NCBI RefSeq assembly: GCF_014648915.1 | Contig: NZ_BMSA01000010.1 | Coordinates: 124,001-188,000 of the forward strand | Reading direction: 5' to 3' | DNA length: 64,000 nucleotides | DNA from: Streptomyces phaeofaciens | GTDB lineage: Bacteria > Actinomycetota > Actinomycetes > Streptomycetales > Streptomycetaceae | Shown: positions 33,748 to 41,919 of the stretch, in pieces | How positions within the stretch are numbered: position 1 is the first letter of the stretch | Layout of the letters: the number at the start of each line of letters is the position of its first letter | Program-made: the position numbers and the translations under genes | Notes under the pieces: model-generated | The model's input: only the letters and a program-made list of their open reading frames with translations | The model's database searches: none | Told to the model about the DNA's origin: nothing

Positions 33748-34800
33748 ATGAGGAGTTTCCTGGTGCCAACGGCTGGGCTCGCCTGTCTGATCGCCCTGGC
33801 CGCAACGGGATGCTCCGCGGGATCCGACAGCACGTCGGACGCGGCACCCGCGGCCACGAAACAGGGGCAACAGAACGAGGAGGCGGCGAGTCCATCGCCG
33901 TCGCCGTCGCAGTCGACGACCACGGGCACGGCCTACGCCCCGTACGTCAGTGCAGGCGAGGCCTCCGAGAACGACTCCGCCGGTTCACCGGCGACGTACA
34001 ACCTGGCCTTCGTCATCTCCGACGGCAGCAGCTGTACGCCGAAGTGGAACGGGGCGAGCGCCGTCGACGACTCGGCGGTGGCCTCCCGTATCTCCGCGCT
34101 GAAGGAGTCGGGCGCCACGGTCCGGGTCTCCTTCGGCGGGGCGTCCGGCAAGGAGCTGGGGTCCACCTGCTCCAGTGCGTCCGCGCTGGCCGAGGCGTAC
34201 GGCGAGGCACTCGACGCGGCCGGTTCCACACAGGCCGACTTCGACATCGAGGGCGCCCAGCTGACCGACACCGACTCGGTCGCCCTGCGCTCCAAGGCGA
34301 TCGCGCTGCTCCAGGAGGAACGCCCCGGCCTGGAGGTCTCCTTCACCCTCCCGGTGATGCCGTCCGGGCTCGACGAGGACGGGCTGACGCTGCTGAGGTA
34401 CGCGAACAAGTACGACGTGCAGGTCTCGACCGTCAACCTGATGACGATGAACTACGGCGAGTCGTACGACGGCGACATGGGCGCGTACGCGATCACCTCG
34501 GCGACGGCCGCGCACACCCAGCTGAAGGAGGTCTTCGGCACGACGGACGCCACGGCGTGGCGGGCGATGGCGCTCACCTCGATGATCGGCACGAACGACG
34601 TCGACAACGAGACGTTCACCCTGGCCGACGCGGCTCAGGTGCGGACGTTCGCCGAGAACAAGGGCGTCGCGTGGGTGTCAATGTGGTCGACGTTCCGCGA
34701 TCAGCAGTGCGAGGAGGGCACCGCCACGGACGACGCGCTCACCAATTGCAGTGGTGTGGAGCAGAGTTCGGGCGCGTTCGCGGAGGCGTTCTCGGGATAG
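33748..34800 (+). CDS. GH18 chitinase-like lipoprotein
   Basis: A 350-aa exported protein with lipobox LAATGC near residue 20, a Ser/Pro linker, and a glycoside hydrolase family 18-type barrel. The catalytic strand reads ADFDIEGAQ (family DxDxE, with Glu as acid), and VNLMTMNYG is the typical later strand. It probably cleaves beta-1,4-N-acetylglucosamine polymers or a related surface glycan. It is divergent from the NodB-GT2 operon and shares its promoter region, suggesting it trims the same polymer. ATG 33748 begins the signal peptide. Confidence 0.83.
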   Translation: MRSFLVPTAGLACLIALAATGCSAGSDSTSDAAPAATKQGQQNEEAASPSPSPSQSTTTGTAYAPYVSAGEASENDSAGSPATYNLAFVISDGSSCTPKWNGASAVDDSAVASRISALKESGATVRVSFGGASGKELGSTCSSASALAEAYGEALDAAGSTQADFDIEGAQLTDTDSVALRSKAIALLQEERPGLEVSFTLPVMPSGLDEDGLTLLRYANKYDVQVSTVNLMTMNYGESYDGDMGAYAITSATAAHTQLKEVFGTTDATAWRAMALTSMIGTNDVDNETFTLADAAQVRTFAENKGVAWVSMWSTFRDQQCEEGTATDDALTNCSGVEQSSGAFAEAFSG

Positions 34801-34842
34801 CCACGGCAGGGCGGAACGGTCGGGACCCGGCGAACGGCGTCG

Positions 34843-35289
34843 CTACCGCCGCCGGTGCACCAGCCGCCCCGCGCACACCGTGGCGACGCACGCGCCGGTC
34901 TCGTCCAGTACGGCGAGATCGGCGCGGCCGCTCGGCTCGATGGCGGTCGGCCGGGGTCCGGGCAGGATCACCACGTCGTTGCGTTCCGCCGCCGCCCGGA
35001 GTTCGGGTGAGCCCACGTGCCGGGCCAGCACCGCCACCGAGCCCGACTTCAGCACGGCGTGCACGCGTTCACGCGGGGACGGGGCGTCCGGCAGCGGCCC
35101 CTCGTGGATCCGCCCCGGGCCGAGCACGCCCGGCCAGCTCCGTACCCGGGCGGCCGGGAAGCGTCGGCGCAGCTCCTCCAGCGGGCCCACGGCGGCCACC
35201 CGGTTGCCCTCGACGACGACGGCGCCCCGCTCGATCGGCTCGGAGTCCCAGGTGCGGCGGAGCTGGTCCGCCGCGTGGATCGTCAGCAC
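34843..35289 (-). CDS. Barrel-less amidohydrolase-like (imidazolonepropionase-like) protein
   Basis: A 148-aa protein that looks like the beta-sandwich part of an amidohydrolase without its catalytic TIM barrel. The N-terminus (MLTIHAADQLRRTW ... GAVVVEGNRVAAVGPLEEL) and the C-terminus (AIEPSGRADLAVLDETG) match the two ends of such enzymes, but the HxH, Lys, His, His and Asp metal ligands are absent. It starts 7 nt after the mqnC stop, so it is cotranscribed with mqnC. Some futalosine pathways use an amidohydrolase as aminofutalosine deaminase, which makes the position intriguing. Its function is unknown. Confidence 0.7.
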   Translation of the reverse strand: MLTIHAADQLRRTWDSEPIERGAVVVEGNRVAAVGPLEELRRRFPAARVRSWPGVLGPGRIHEGPLPDAPSPRERVHAVLKSGSVAVLARHVGSPELRAAAERNDVVILPGPRPTAIEPSGRADLAVLDETGACVATVCAGRLVHRRR

Positions 35290-35296
35290 CGCCGGG

Positions 35297-36496
35297 TCAG
35301 TTGGAGGCCAGCAGCTTCAGCTCGGGGTGGGCCGTGCCGCCCTCGATCGCCGTCGAGGAGATGTGCGACATGACCCGCTCGTCGACGGGGTCGTTCGCCG
35401 GGTCGTCGTGGACGACGAGGTGCTCGTACGTGGTCGAGCGCTGGGCGGGGACGCGGCCGGCCTTGCGGATCAGGTCGATGATCTCCAGGCGGTTGGAGCG
35501 GTGCTTGGCGCCGGCCGACGAGACGACGTTCTCCTCCAGCATGATCGAGCCGAGGTCGTCCGCGCCGTAGTGCAGGGAGAGCTGGCCGACCTCCTTGCCG
35601 GTGGTGAGCCAGGAGCCCTGGATGTGCTGGATGTTGTCCATGAACAGCCGGGCGACGGCGATCATCCGCAGGTACTCGAAGAGGGTCGCCTGGGTGCGGC
35701 CCTTCAGGTGGTTGTTCTCGGGCTGGTAGGTGTACGGGATGAACGCCCGGAAGCCGCCGGTGCGGTCCTGCACGTCACGGATCATCCGCAGGTGCTCGAT
35801 GCGCTCGGCGTTGGTCTCGCCGGTGCCCATCAGCATGGTGGAGGTCGACTCGACGCCCAGCCTGTGCGCGGCCTCCATGATCTCCAGCCAGCGCTCGCCG
35901 GACTCCTTGAGCGGGGCGATCGCCTTGCGCGGGCGGGCCGGGAGCAGCTCGGCGCCGGCACCGGCGAACGAGTCGAGACCGGCCGTGTGGATCCGCTGGA
36001 TGGCCTCCTCGACGCTCACCTTGGAGATCCGGGCCATGTGCTCGACCTCGGAGGCGCCCAGCGAGTGGATGACCAGCTGCGGGAACGCCTCCTTGATGGC
36101 GGCGAAGTGCTTCTCGTAGTACTCGACGCCGTAGTCCGGGTGGTGGCCGCCCTGGAACATGATCTGGGTGCCGCCGAGTTCGACGGTCTCGGCGCAGCGG
36201 CGCAGGATGTCGTCGAGGTCGCGGGTCCAGCCCTTGGCGGTGTCCTTGGGGGCCGCGTAGAAGGCGCAGAACTTGCACGCCGTGACGCACACGTTCGTGT
36301 AGTTGATGTTCCGCTCGATGATGTACGTCGCGATGTGCTCGGTCCCGGCGTACTTGCGGCGGCGGACGGCGTCGGCGGCGGCGCCCAGCGCGTGCAGGGG
36401 CGCGTCGCGGTAGAGGTCGAGCGCCTCCTCCGGGGTGATCCGCCCACCGGCTGCGGCACGGTCGAGCACGGACTGGAGGTCGGCCTTCTCGGACAC
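35297..36496 (-). CDS. mqnC: Cyclic dehypoxanthinyl futalosine synthase
   Basis: Radical SAM enzyme of the futalosine menaquinone pathway, 399 aa, cyclising dehypoxanthinyl futalosine. The cluster motif CVTACKFC (CxxxCxxC) follows INYTNV; GGTQIMFQGGHHPDYGVEYYE and MLMGTGETNAERIEHL are characteristic. The GTG start at 36496 is preceded by AAAGGGA. It is followed 7 nt later by the amidohydrolase-like gene. Confidence 0.94.
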   Translation of the reverse strand: MSEKADLQSVLDRAAAGGRITPEEALDLYRDAPLHALGAAADAVRRRKYAGTEHIATYIIERNINYTNVCVTACKFCAFYAAPKDTAKGWTRDLDDILRRCAETVELGGTQIMFQGGHHPDYGVEYYEKHFAAIKEAFPQLVIHSLGASEVEHMARISKVSVEEAIQRIHTAGLDSFAGAGAELLPARPRKAIAPLKESGERWLEIMEAAHRLGVESTSTMLMGTGETNAERIEHLRMIRDVQDRTGGFRAFIPYTYQPENNHLKGRTQATLFEYLRMIAVARLFMDNIQHIQGSWLTTGKEVGQLSLHYGADDLGSIMLEENVVSSAGAKHRSNRLEIIDLIRKAGRVPAQRSTTYEHLVVHDDPANDPVDERVMSHISSTAIEGGTAHPELKLLASN

Positions 36497-36567
36497 CGGG
36501 CGTCCCTTTCGTCAAGGGTTGTGGACGGACTGATCCAGCGTACGCCAGGGGCTTCTCCCGCCGGACC

Positions 36568-37347
36568 TCAGGCCGTGTACGCGCCGATCAGCAACCCGGT
36601 GAGCGCGCCCGCGAGCATGAACGGCCCGAACGCGATCGTCGTACGGCGTCCCGCGCGCCGGACGGCGACGAGCGCGCCGCCGTACAGGGCGCCGTACAGG
36701 AAGCCGGCGAAGGTGCCCAGCATGACGGTGGGCCAGCCGTACCAGCCGAGGACGGCCCCGGTACCGAGGGCGAGTTTCACGTCGCCGAAGGCGAGGCCGG
36801 CCGGGTTGAGGCGGTGCAGCAGGAGGTGGCCGCCGCCGAGGGCGAGGGTGGCGAGCAGGGCGGTCGTCCAGCTGCCGGCGTGTTCGGGGAGCAGCGCGGC
36901 CGCGGCCAGCAGGGCGAGGGCGGCGGCCGGGAGCGGCAGGGTCAGCGGGTCGGGCAGCCGCCGTACCCGCAGGTCGACGGCGGCCAGCAGGACGCCGGCC
37001 GGCGCGAGCAGCAGCCAGACGCCCAGTTCGGGCCGGGTGCCGGTGGCGGCGGCGAGCGCCGCGCACACGAGCGCGGTGACGGCGGGGAGCAGGAGCGCGC
37101 CGGGTCCGTACGAGGCCGCCGTGGGCGGGGCGGGTGGTTCGGCCGGCTCGCCGCACGGGGCGCAGCGCGCCCGTCCGAGCCATCCCCGCACCGGATGTCC
37201 GGCCGGGCAGGTCCGGCGCCAGCCGCCGTCGGCCTCCTGCGACGGCACGGCGAAGCGGTAGGCGGCGCGCGGCAGCGACGCCCCCGCCAGCGCGCCCCAC
37301 AGGGCGGCGAGGGCGATGAGCGCGGAGTCGCTCGGGGGTGCGGTCAC
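36568..37347 (-). CDS. Prepilin peptidase (A24) with Cys4 loop
   Basis: Membrane aspartyl protease of the type IV prepilin peptidase family, 259 aa with about seven helices. The two catalytic aspartates are in AAVDLRVRRLPDPL and GLAFGDVKLALG. A cytoplasmic loop near residue 45 has four cysteines in two pairs (RRTCPAGHPVRG ... RCAPCGEP) that may bind zinc, although the spacing of the first pair is loose. Its GTG start overlaps the stop of the upstream kinase gene (GTGA at 37344-37347). No pilin gene is in view, so its substrates are elsewhere, probably a Tad/Flp system. Confidence 0.86.
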   Translation of the reverse strand: MTAPPSDSALIALAALWGALAGASLPRAAYRFAVPSQEADGGWRRTCPAGHPVRGWLGRARCAPCGEPAEPPAPPTAASYGPGALLLPAVTALVCAALAAATGTRPELGVWLLLAPAGVLLAAVDLRVRRLPDPLTLPLPAAALALLAAAALLPEHAGSWTTALLATLALGGGHLLLHRLNPAGLAFGDVKLALGTGAVLGWYGWPTVMLGTFAGFLYGALYGGALVAVRRAGRRTTIAFGPFMLAGALTGLLIGAYTA

Positions 37348-39056
37348 GATCCGGCCTTCGACATCCGGGCGGTCGGGTTGCCCTCGGCCGCGCTGTCCGA
37401 GCGGTAGGTCAGGTCGTCGCCGGTGGGGGTGAAGCGGATGGTGTGGGGCTCGGGGTTGCAGCCGGCGTGGTTGGACGCGGCACCGACCGAGGTGGCGACG
37501 ACCTCCTTCTTCGTCACCTTCTTCAGCGTCAGGACGTCGACGCAGACGCCGCCGAGGACGTCGGTCTGGCGCAACTGGCCCATCTTGTCGCCGACGTCCG
37601 CCGGTTTGAGGGTGACCCGGAAGGTGCCCATGGGGAGGGTGCCGCCGAGGCCGCTGCCCTGGCCCTCCCAGGTGCCGACGTACCGGGCGGGCAGCGCGGT
37701 GGGTCCGGCGCCGGCCGTGCTCGAACCGGTGGACGGCGCCGCGGACCGGGCGTCGGAACCGGCGCTCCGGTCGTCGTCCCCGTCGGGCAGGAGCCGGAAC
37801 AGGAACGTCGATCCCAGGGTCGCCACCGCGAGCGCCCCCGCGACCGCCAGCACCACGCTGCAGCTCAGCCGCCGTCCGCGCCCGCCCTCTCCGGGCGCCG
37901 CTCCGGCGGCCATGGTCACGGACACCTTGCCGGGCCGCCGTGCCCCGTCGGCCGGTGTCGCCGGTCCGGGCACGGCGTCCCGCGGCACGGGCACGGGCCC
38001 GGCGGGGGTGTACGCGGGGGTGGGCCCGGTGGGGGCGTTCGCGGGGGCGGGCGTCTCGGCCACCATCACCGGCGGCGGCCCGAAGACCCCCGGCGCCTCC
38101 CCCACGGAGGGACTGCTGAAGCCCACCGGCCCGGAGGGCACCTCCCGCGCCTCGGCCGCCTCCAGGTTCAGCAGTTGTACGGCGCTGCGGCCGACCTGTG
38201 CGACCAGCGCCCCCGGCAGCCAGCCGCCGGCGACGAGCCGGGCCGCTCCCTCGGGCGCGAGCCGTCGGGCGAGTTCGTCGGGGGCGGGGCGGGCCGTGGG
38301 GTCCTTGGCGAGGCAGGCCTCGACGAGCTCGCGCAGTTCGCCGGCGACCGAGGCGCCGAGCACCGGCTCCTCGTGGACGACCTTGTAGAGGAGTGCCGCC
38401 GACGAGTCGCCGGGGAAGGGCGGTTCGCCGGTCGCCGCGTAGGCGAGGACCGCGCCGAGGGAGAAGACGTCGGAGGCGCCGGTGACGCCGTGGCCGAGGA
38501 TCTGCTCGGGGGCCATGTAACCGGGCGAGCCGATGGAGACGCCGGTGGAGGTGAGGGACGCGGTGCCGTCGATGGCGCGGGCGATGCCGAAGTCGATGAG
38601 GAGCGGTCCGTCGACGGTGAGGAGCACGTTGGACGGTTTGACGTCCCGGTGCACCAGTCCGAGTCCGTGCACGGCCGCCAGCGCCTCCGCGAGGCCGGCG
38701 CCGAGCACCCGCACGGTGTGCTCCGGCAGCGGTCCCGCGCCGGAGGAGACGGCGGCGGCGAGCGAGGGGCCGGCCGCGTAGGCCGTCGCGACCCAGGGCA
38801 CGGCGGCCTCCGGGTCGGCGTCCAGCACGGGCGCGGTCCAGGCGCCGCCGACCCGCCGCGCGGCCTCGACCTCGCGCCGGAAGCGGGCGCGGAACTCCTC
38901 GTCGAGGGCGAGGTGCGGGTGCACGATCTTCACGGCGACCGTGCGGCCCCCGGCGCTGCGGCCGAGATAGACCCGGCCCATTCCGCCGGAGCCCAGCCGG
39001 CCGAGCAGCCGGTAGGGCCCGACGGCTGTCGGTTCGTCGGCTCCGAGCGGCTGCAT
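37344..39056 (-). CDS. Membrane serine/threonine protein kinase
   Basis: Eukaryotic-type kinase, 570 aa. The N-terminal kinase domain shows GRLGSGGMGRVYLG, VAVKIVHPH, HRDVKPSNVLL, LIDFGIAR and GYMAPEQILG, so it should be active. A Pro/Ala-rich region (residues about 310-430) leads to one membrane helix (SVVLAVAGALAVATLGSTFLF) and an extracellular domain of about 150 residues (YVGTWEGQGSGLGG ... GGVCVDVLTLKKV) of a type often fused to Streptomyces kinases, possibly a sensor. ATG 39056 has GGGAGGGTGA upstream. It is translationally coupled to the prepilin peptidase. Confidence 0.92.
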   Translation of the reverse strand: MQPLGADEPTAVGPYRLLGRLGSGGMGRVYLGRSAGGRTVAVKIVHPHLALDEEFRARFRREVEAARRVGGAWTAPVLDADPEAAVPWVATAYAAGPSLAAAVSSGAGPLPEHTVRVLGAGLAEALAAVHGLGLVHRDVKPSNVLLTVDGPLLIDFGIARAIDGTASLTSTGVSIGSPGYMAPEQILGHGVTGASDVFSLGAVLAYAATGEPPFPGDSSAALLYKVVHEEPVLGASVAGELRELVEACLAKDPTARPAPDELARRLAPEGAARLVAGGWLPGALVAQVGRSAVQLLNLEAAEAREVPSGPVGFSSPSVGEAPGVFGPPPVMVAETPAPANAPTGPTPAYTPAGPVPVPRDAVPGPATPADGARRPGKVSVTMAAGAAPGEGGRGRRLSCSVVLAVAGALAVATLGSTFLFRLLPDGDDDRSAGSDARSAAPSTGSSTAGAGPTALPARYVGTWEGQGSGLGGTLPMGTFRVTLKPADVGDKMGQLRQTDVLGGVCVDVLTLKKVTKKEVVATSVGAASNHAGCNPEPHTIRFTPTGDDLTYRSDSAAEGNPTARMSKAGS

Positions 39057-39100
39057 GGACGTCACCCTCCCCCTGGGACCCCGTTGGGCTCTGCAGCAGG

Positions 39101-39958
39101 TTACGCAGATCGGGGCCGGAGCAGTTCCACCTTGACGTCGGCCGGGAAGCCCGTCGTCGGTCCGACCCGGCGGGCGAACTCGGCGACGGCCGCCAACTGG
39201 GGGCCGCCGAAGCGGAAGTCGAGGGTGGTGAAGTACTGCTCCAGGACGCGTTCGTCGAACTCCTCCCAGCGGGCGGCCTGTTCGGCGACCTTGCCGACCT
39301 CGTCCAGGGAGAGGTTGCGGGAGGCGAGGAACGCCTGGTGGACCTCGCGGGTGAGGTCCGGTTCCCGCTCCAGGTAGTCGCGGCGGGCGGCCCAGACCGC
39401 GAAGACGAACGGCAGCCCGGTCCACTCCTTCCAGAGCGCGCCGAGGTCGTGCACCTGGAGCCCGAAGCGCGGCCCGTCGAGCAGGTTGGCCCGCAGCGCC
39501 GCGTCGCCGATGAGTACGGCGGCCTCGGCCTCCTGCATCATCAGGCTGAGGTCGGGCGGGCAGGTGTAGTAGTCGGGCTGGACGCCGAAACGATCCGCCA
39601 GCAGCAGTTGGGCCAGGCGTACGGAGGTGCGGGAGGTGGAGCCGAGGGCGACGCGGGCGCCGTCGAGTTCCTCCAGCGGGACCTGCGAGACGATCACGCA
39701 GGACATGACCGGGCCGTCGCAGCCGACCGCGATGTCGGGGAAGGCGACGAGGTCGTCGGCGTTCCTGAGGAACTCGACCAGGGTGACGGGGCCGATGTCG
39801 AGGTCCCCCCGCACCAGTCGCTCGCTGAGCTTCTCCGGGGTGTCCTTGGTCAGCTCGAAGTCGAGGAGCGTGCCCGTTCTCGCGAGCCCCCAGTACAGGG
39901 GCAGGCAGTTCAGGAACTGGATGTGGCCGACGCGCGGCCGGGTGCGAGAATTGTCCAC
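39101..39958 (-). CDS. mqnA: Chorismate dehydratase
   Basis: First enzyme of the futalosine menaquinone pathway, 285 aa, removing water from chorismate to give 3-enolpyruvyl benzoate. Its fold is that of a periplasmic binding protein without a signal peptide: VGHIQFLNCLPLYWGL at the N-terminus, LDIGPVTLVEFLRN, and ALGSTSRTSVRLAQLLL are typical. A GTG start at 39958 gives MDNSRTRPRVGHIQF. The start codon lies inside TTGTCCACA (39951-39959), a DnaA-box match that may be accidental. Confidence 0.93.
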   Translation of the reverse strand: MDNSRTRPRVGHIQFLNCLPLYWGLARTGTLLDFELTKDTPEKLSERLVRGDLDIGPVTLVEFLRNADDLVAFPDIAVGCDGPVMSCVIVSQVPLEELDGARVALGSTSRTSVRLAQLLLADRFGVQPDYYTCPPDLSLMMQEAEAAVLIGDAALRANLLDGPRFGLQVHDLGALWKEWTGLPFVFAVWAARRDYLEREPDLTREVHQAFLASRNLSLDEVGKVAEQAARWEEFDERVLEQYFTTLDFRFGGPQLAAVAEFARRVGPTTGFPADVKVELLRPRSA

Positions 39959-40061
39959 ATCGCGAGGCTAGACCTCGTCCGGTACGCTGCGGACTCCGAC
40001 CCCCTGAGTCAACCCCTTCACCGGATGTTCAAACGTCCGGGTGACGTGATCTTGACCTCTA

Positions 40062-40089
40062 TTGCTTTCGGCTGCCTGCGTGCTAGGCT
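40062..40089 (+). promoter_or_regulatory. Likely promoter of the cold-shock gene
   Basis: TTGCTT (40062-40067) and TAGGCT (40084-40089), 16 bp apart, resemble a principal-sigma promoter. Transcription from here gives a leader of about 150 nt, typical of cold-shock mRNAs. The leader contains TTGCAG at 40100, 40117 and 40203 and ATGCAG at 40173. Confidence 0.5.
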
Positions 40090-40248
40090 CGCCCGCAAGT
40101 TGCAGTTTGGTTTCCCTTGCAGTACAGAGCCTGCGGAGCATGTGACCGCGGGCTCTTGACGTTTTCAGACGTATGCAGTTGTGCGGCACTCGCTTTTCAC
40201 ACTTGCAGGTTCTGGAGCAGGGCGACCCTTTGGGCCCAAGGAGGGCTT

Positions 40249-40452
40249 ATGGCTACCGGAACCGTGAAGTGGTTCAACGCCGAAAAGGGCTTTGGCTTCA
40301 TCGCCCAGGAAGGCGGCGGCCCGGACGTCTTCGTCCACTACTCCGCGATCAACGCGCAGGGCTTCCGTTCTCTCGAGGAGAACCAGCAGGTCTCCTTCGA
40401 CGTCACGCAGGGCCCGAAGGGTCCGCAGGCGGAGAACGTCACCCCCGTGTGA
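40249..40452 (+). CDS. Cold-shock protein, CspA family
   Basis: Single-stranded nucleic acid-binding protein, 67 aa, acting as an RNA chaperone. RNP1 (KGFGFIAQ) and RNP2 (VFVHYSAI) are intact and the length is typical. AAGGAGGG lies 3 nt before ATG 40249 (a strong site). It is a one-gene transcript with a long leader and a strong terminator behind it. Confidence 0.95.
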   Translation: MATGTVKWFNAEKGFGFIAQEGGGPDVFVHYSAINAQGFRSLEENQQVSFDVTQGPKGPQAENVTPV

Positions 40453-40493
40453 TCGTCGCACCTCGTGTGATCGCATTCTGAGTGCAGTACCCA

Positions 40494-40525
40494 AGGAGCC
40501 CTGTGCCGCGAGGCACGGGGCTCCT
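40494..40525 (+). terminator. Intrinsic terminator of the cold-shock gene
   Basis: A 14-bp stem (AGGAGCCCTGTGCC with GGCACGGGGCTCCT, one G-U pair) closed by a GCGA tetraloop and followed by a short T-rich tail. Confidence 0.88.
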
Positions 40526-40585
40526 GCCTTTCCGGCCGTCCCCCCGGTGAATTGCGGGTGAATTCCCGCGCCCCGCCCGCGCCTC

Positions 40586-41149
40586 TCACACGTGCTGCAT
40601 GACGAGCACGAATGTCGTCCCGGGCGCCAGCGCCTCGTACGAATGGGGCACGTCTCCCCGGTAGGTCAGGTAATCCCCGGGATCGAGTTCGACGAGTTCC
40701 CCGGCCGGCCCCGCCTTCACCCGCCCCGTGCTCACGATCAGATGCTCGACGGTGCCCGGGATATGCGGCTCCGAGGTCCGCGCGGCGCCCGGCTCGGCCC
40801 GCAGGTGGTAGATGTCCCGGCGGGCGCCCGGCGGGCTGGCGGACAGCAGGGTCGCCACGTACGGCGCCTGTTCCGAGGCCACCGTCGGACCCTGGCCCGC
40901 CCGGATCACCCGGACGGCCGCGGCCGGAGGCTCGACGAGCGCGCTGAACGGCACACCCAGCGCCACGCCCAGCGCCCAGATCGTCTCCATGCTCGGGTTG
41001 CCGCTCGCCGCTTCCAGCTGGGAGAGCGTGGACTTCGCGATTCCGGCGCGTTTGGCCAGCTCGGACAGGGAGAGCCCGGCCCTGGCGCGCTCGCGCCGCA
41101 GGGAGGCGGCGATCCGGTCGAGCGGGAGACGGGAGGGGGTTTCGGCCAT
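40586..41149 (-). CDS. XRE-cupin transcriptional regulator
   Basis: A 187-aa regulator with an N-terminal helix-turn-helix (LSLSELAKRAGIAKSTLSQLEAASGNPS) and a C-terminal cupin barrel (EHLIVSTGRVKAGPAGELVELDPGDYLTYRGDVPH, read in parts) likely to bind a small effector. It is divergent from azlCD, and paired GTTCG-N6-CGAAC dyads lie between them. By analogy with other regulator-azlCD pairs, it probably represses the exporter and itself until an amino acid or analogue is sensed. Confidence 0.9.
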   Translation of the reverse strand: MAETPSRLPLDRIAASLRRERARAGLSLSELAKRAGIAKSTLSQLEAASGNPSMETIWALGVALGVPFSALVEPPAAAVRVIRAGQGPTVASEQAPYVATLLSASPPGARRDIYHLRAEPGAARTSEPHIPGTVEHLIVSTGRVKAGPAGELVELDPGDYLTYRGDVPHSYEALAPGTTFVLVMQHV

Positions 41150-41173
41150 GTCGTTCGCTCCATCGGTACGCTC

Positions 41174-41189
41174 GTTCGCCTTGACGAAC
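41174..41189. promoter_or_regulatory. Operator 1 for the XRE-cupin regulator
   Basis: GTTCG-N6-CGAAC dyad. It overlaps the TTGACG hexamer (41181-41186) that would be the -35 box of azlC. The same dyad with the same spacing recurs at 41222-41237, which argues that it is a specific site. Confidence 0.6.
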
Positions 41190-41217
41190 AGAGGTCGTTC
41201 TGTTCATTGTAGAAAAC

Positions 41218-41919
41218 ATGCGTTCGCTGCAACGAACAACCCAGGCTTCCGGGGCCCCCTCCCCGAGCCGGCTCGTCCGGGACAGTTCACTCGTCTGGCT
41301 GGCCAGTGGCGTGGTGGGTCTCTCCTTCGGCGCGATCTCCGTCGCGGGCGGGCTGCCGGTCTGGGTGCCGGTGGTGATGTCCCTGGTGGTCTACGCGGGA
41401 TCCGCCCAGTTCAGCACGGTGGGCGTCCTGCTGGCCGGGGGCGGGCCGTTCGCCGCGGCGGCCACCGGACTGCTCCTCAACACCCGGACGGCCGCCTTCA
41501 GCCTCGCGGTCGCCGACCTGCTCGGACCGGGCCGCACGGCCCGGCTGCTCGGCGCGCACCTGGTGACGGACGAGACGGTCGCCTTCGCCCTGGCCCAGCC
41601 GGACCCGGCGCGCCGCCGGGCCGCCTTCTGGATCTCCGGCCTCGGCCTGTTCGCCGTGTGGAACGCGGGCGTCGCCGTCGGCGCGCTGGCCGGCACCGCG
41701 CTCGGCGACACCGCCGTCTACGGGCTCGACGCGGCCTTCCCCGCCGTCCTCGTGGCCCTGGTCCTGCCCTCGCTCCGCGCGGACGCCCGGCTGCGCCGCC
41801 CCGTGGCCCTGGGCGCCCTCCTGGCCCTCGCGGCCACCCCCTTCGCCCCGGCCGGGATCCCGGTCCTGCTGGCTCTCGCCGGGCTCGCGCCGTACGGCCG
41901 TGCGCGGGCCGCCCGATGA
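41218..41919 (+). CDS. azlC: AzlC-family branched-chain amino acid exporter, large subunit
   Basis: Membrane protein of 233 aa with several helices, forming with AzlD an exporter of branched-chain amino acids or analogues. GLSFGAISVAGGLPVWVPVVMSLVVYAGSAQF is the family's N-terminal signature. ATG 41218 has no ribosome site. TTGACG (41181-41186) and CATTGT (41205-41210) would start transcription at about the ATG itself, so the mRNA may be leaderless. Its stop overlaps azlD (ATGA). Confidence 0.88.
   Translation: MRSLQRTTQASGAPSPSRLVRDSSLVWLASGVVGLSFGAISVAGGLPVWVPVVMSLVVYAGSAQFSTVGVLLAGGGPFAAAATGLLLNTRTAAFSLAVADLLGPGRTARLLGAHLVTDETVAFALAQPDPARRRAAFWISGLGLFAVWNAGVAVGALAGTALGDTAVYGLDAAFPAVLVALVLPSLRADARLRRPVALGALLALAATPFAPAGIPVLLALAGLAPYGRARAAR
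41222..41237. promoter_or_regulatory. Operator 2 for the XRE-cupin regulator
   Basis: GTTCG-N6-CGAAC dyad inside codons 2-7 of azlC, 48 bp from operator 1. A third, different dyad GAACAG-N8-CTGTTC (41186-41205) lies between them. Confidence 0.55.
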
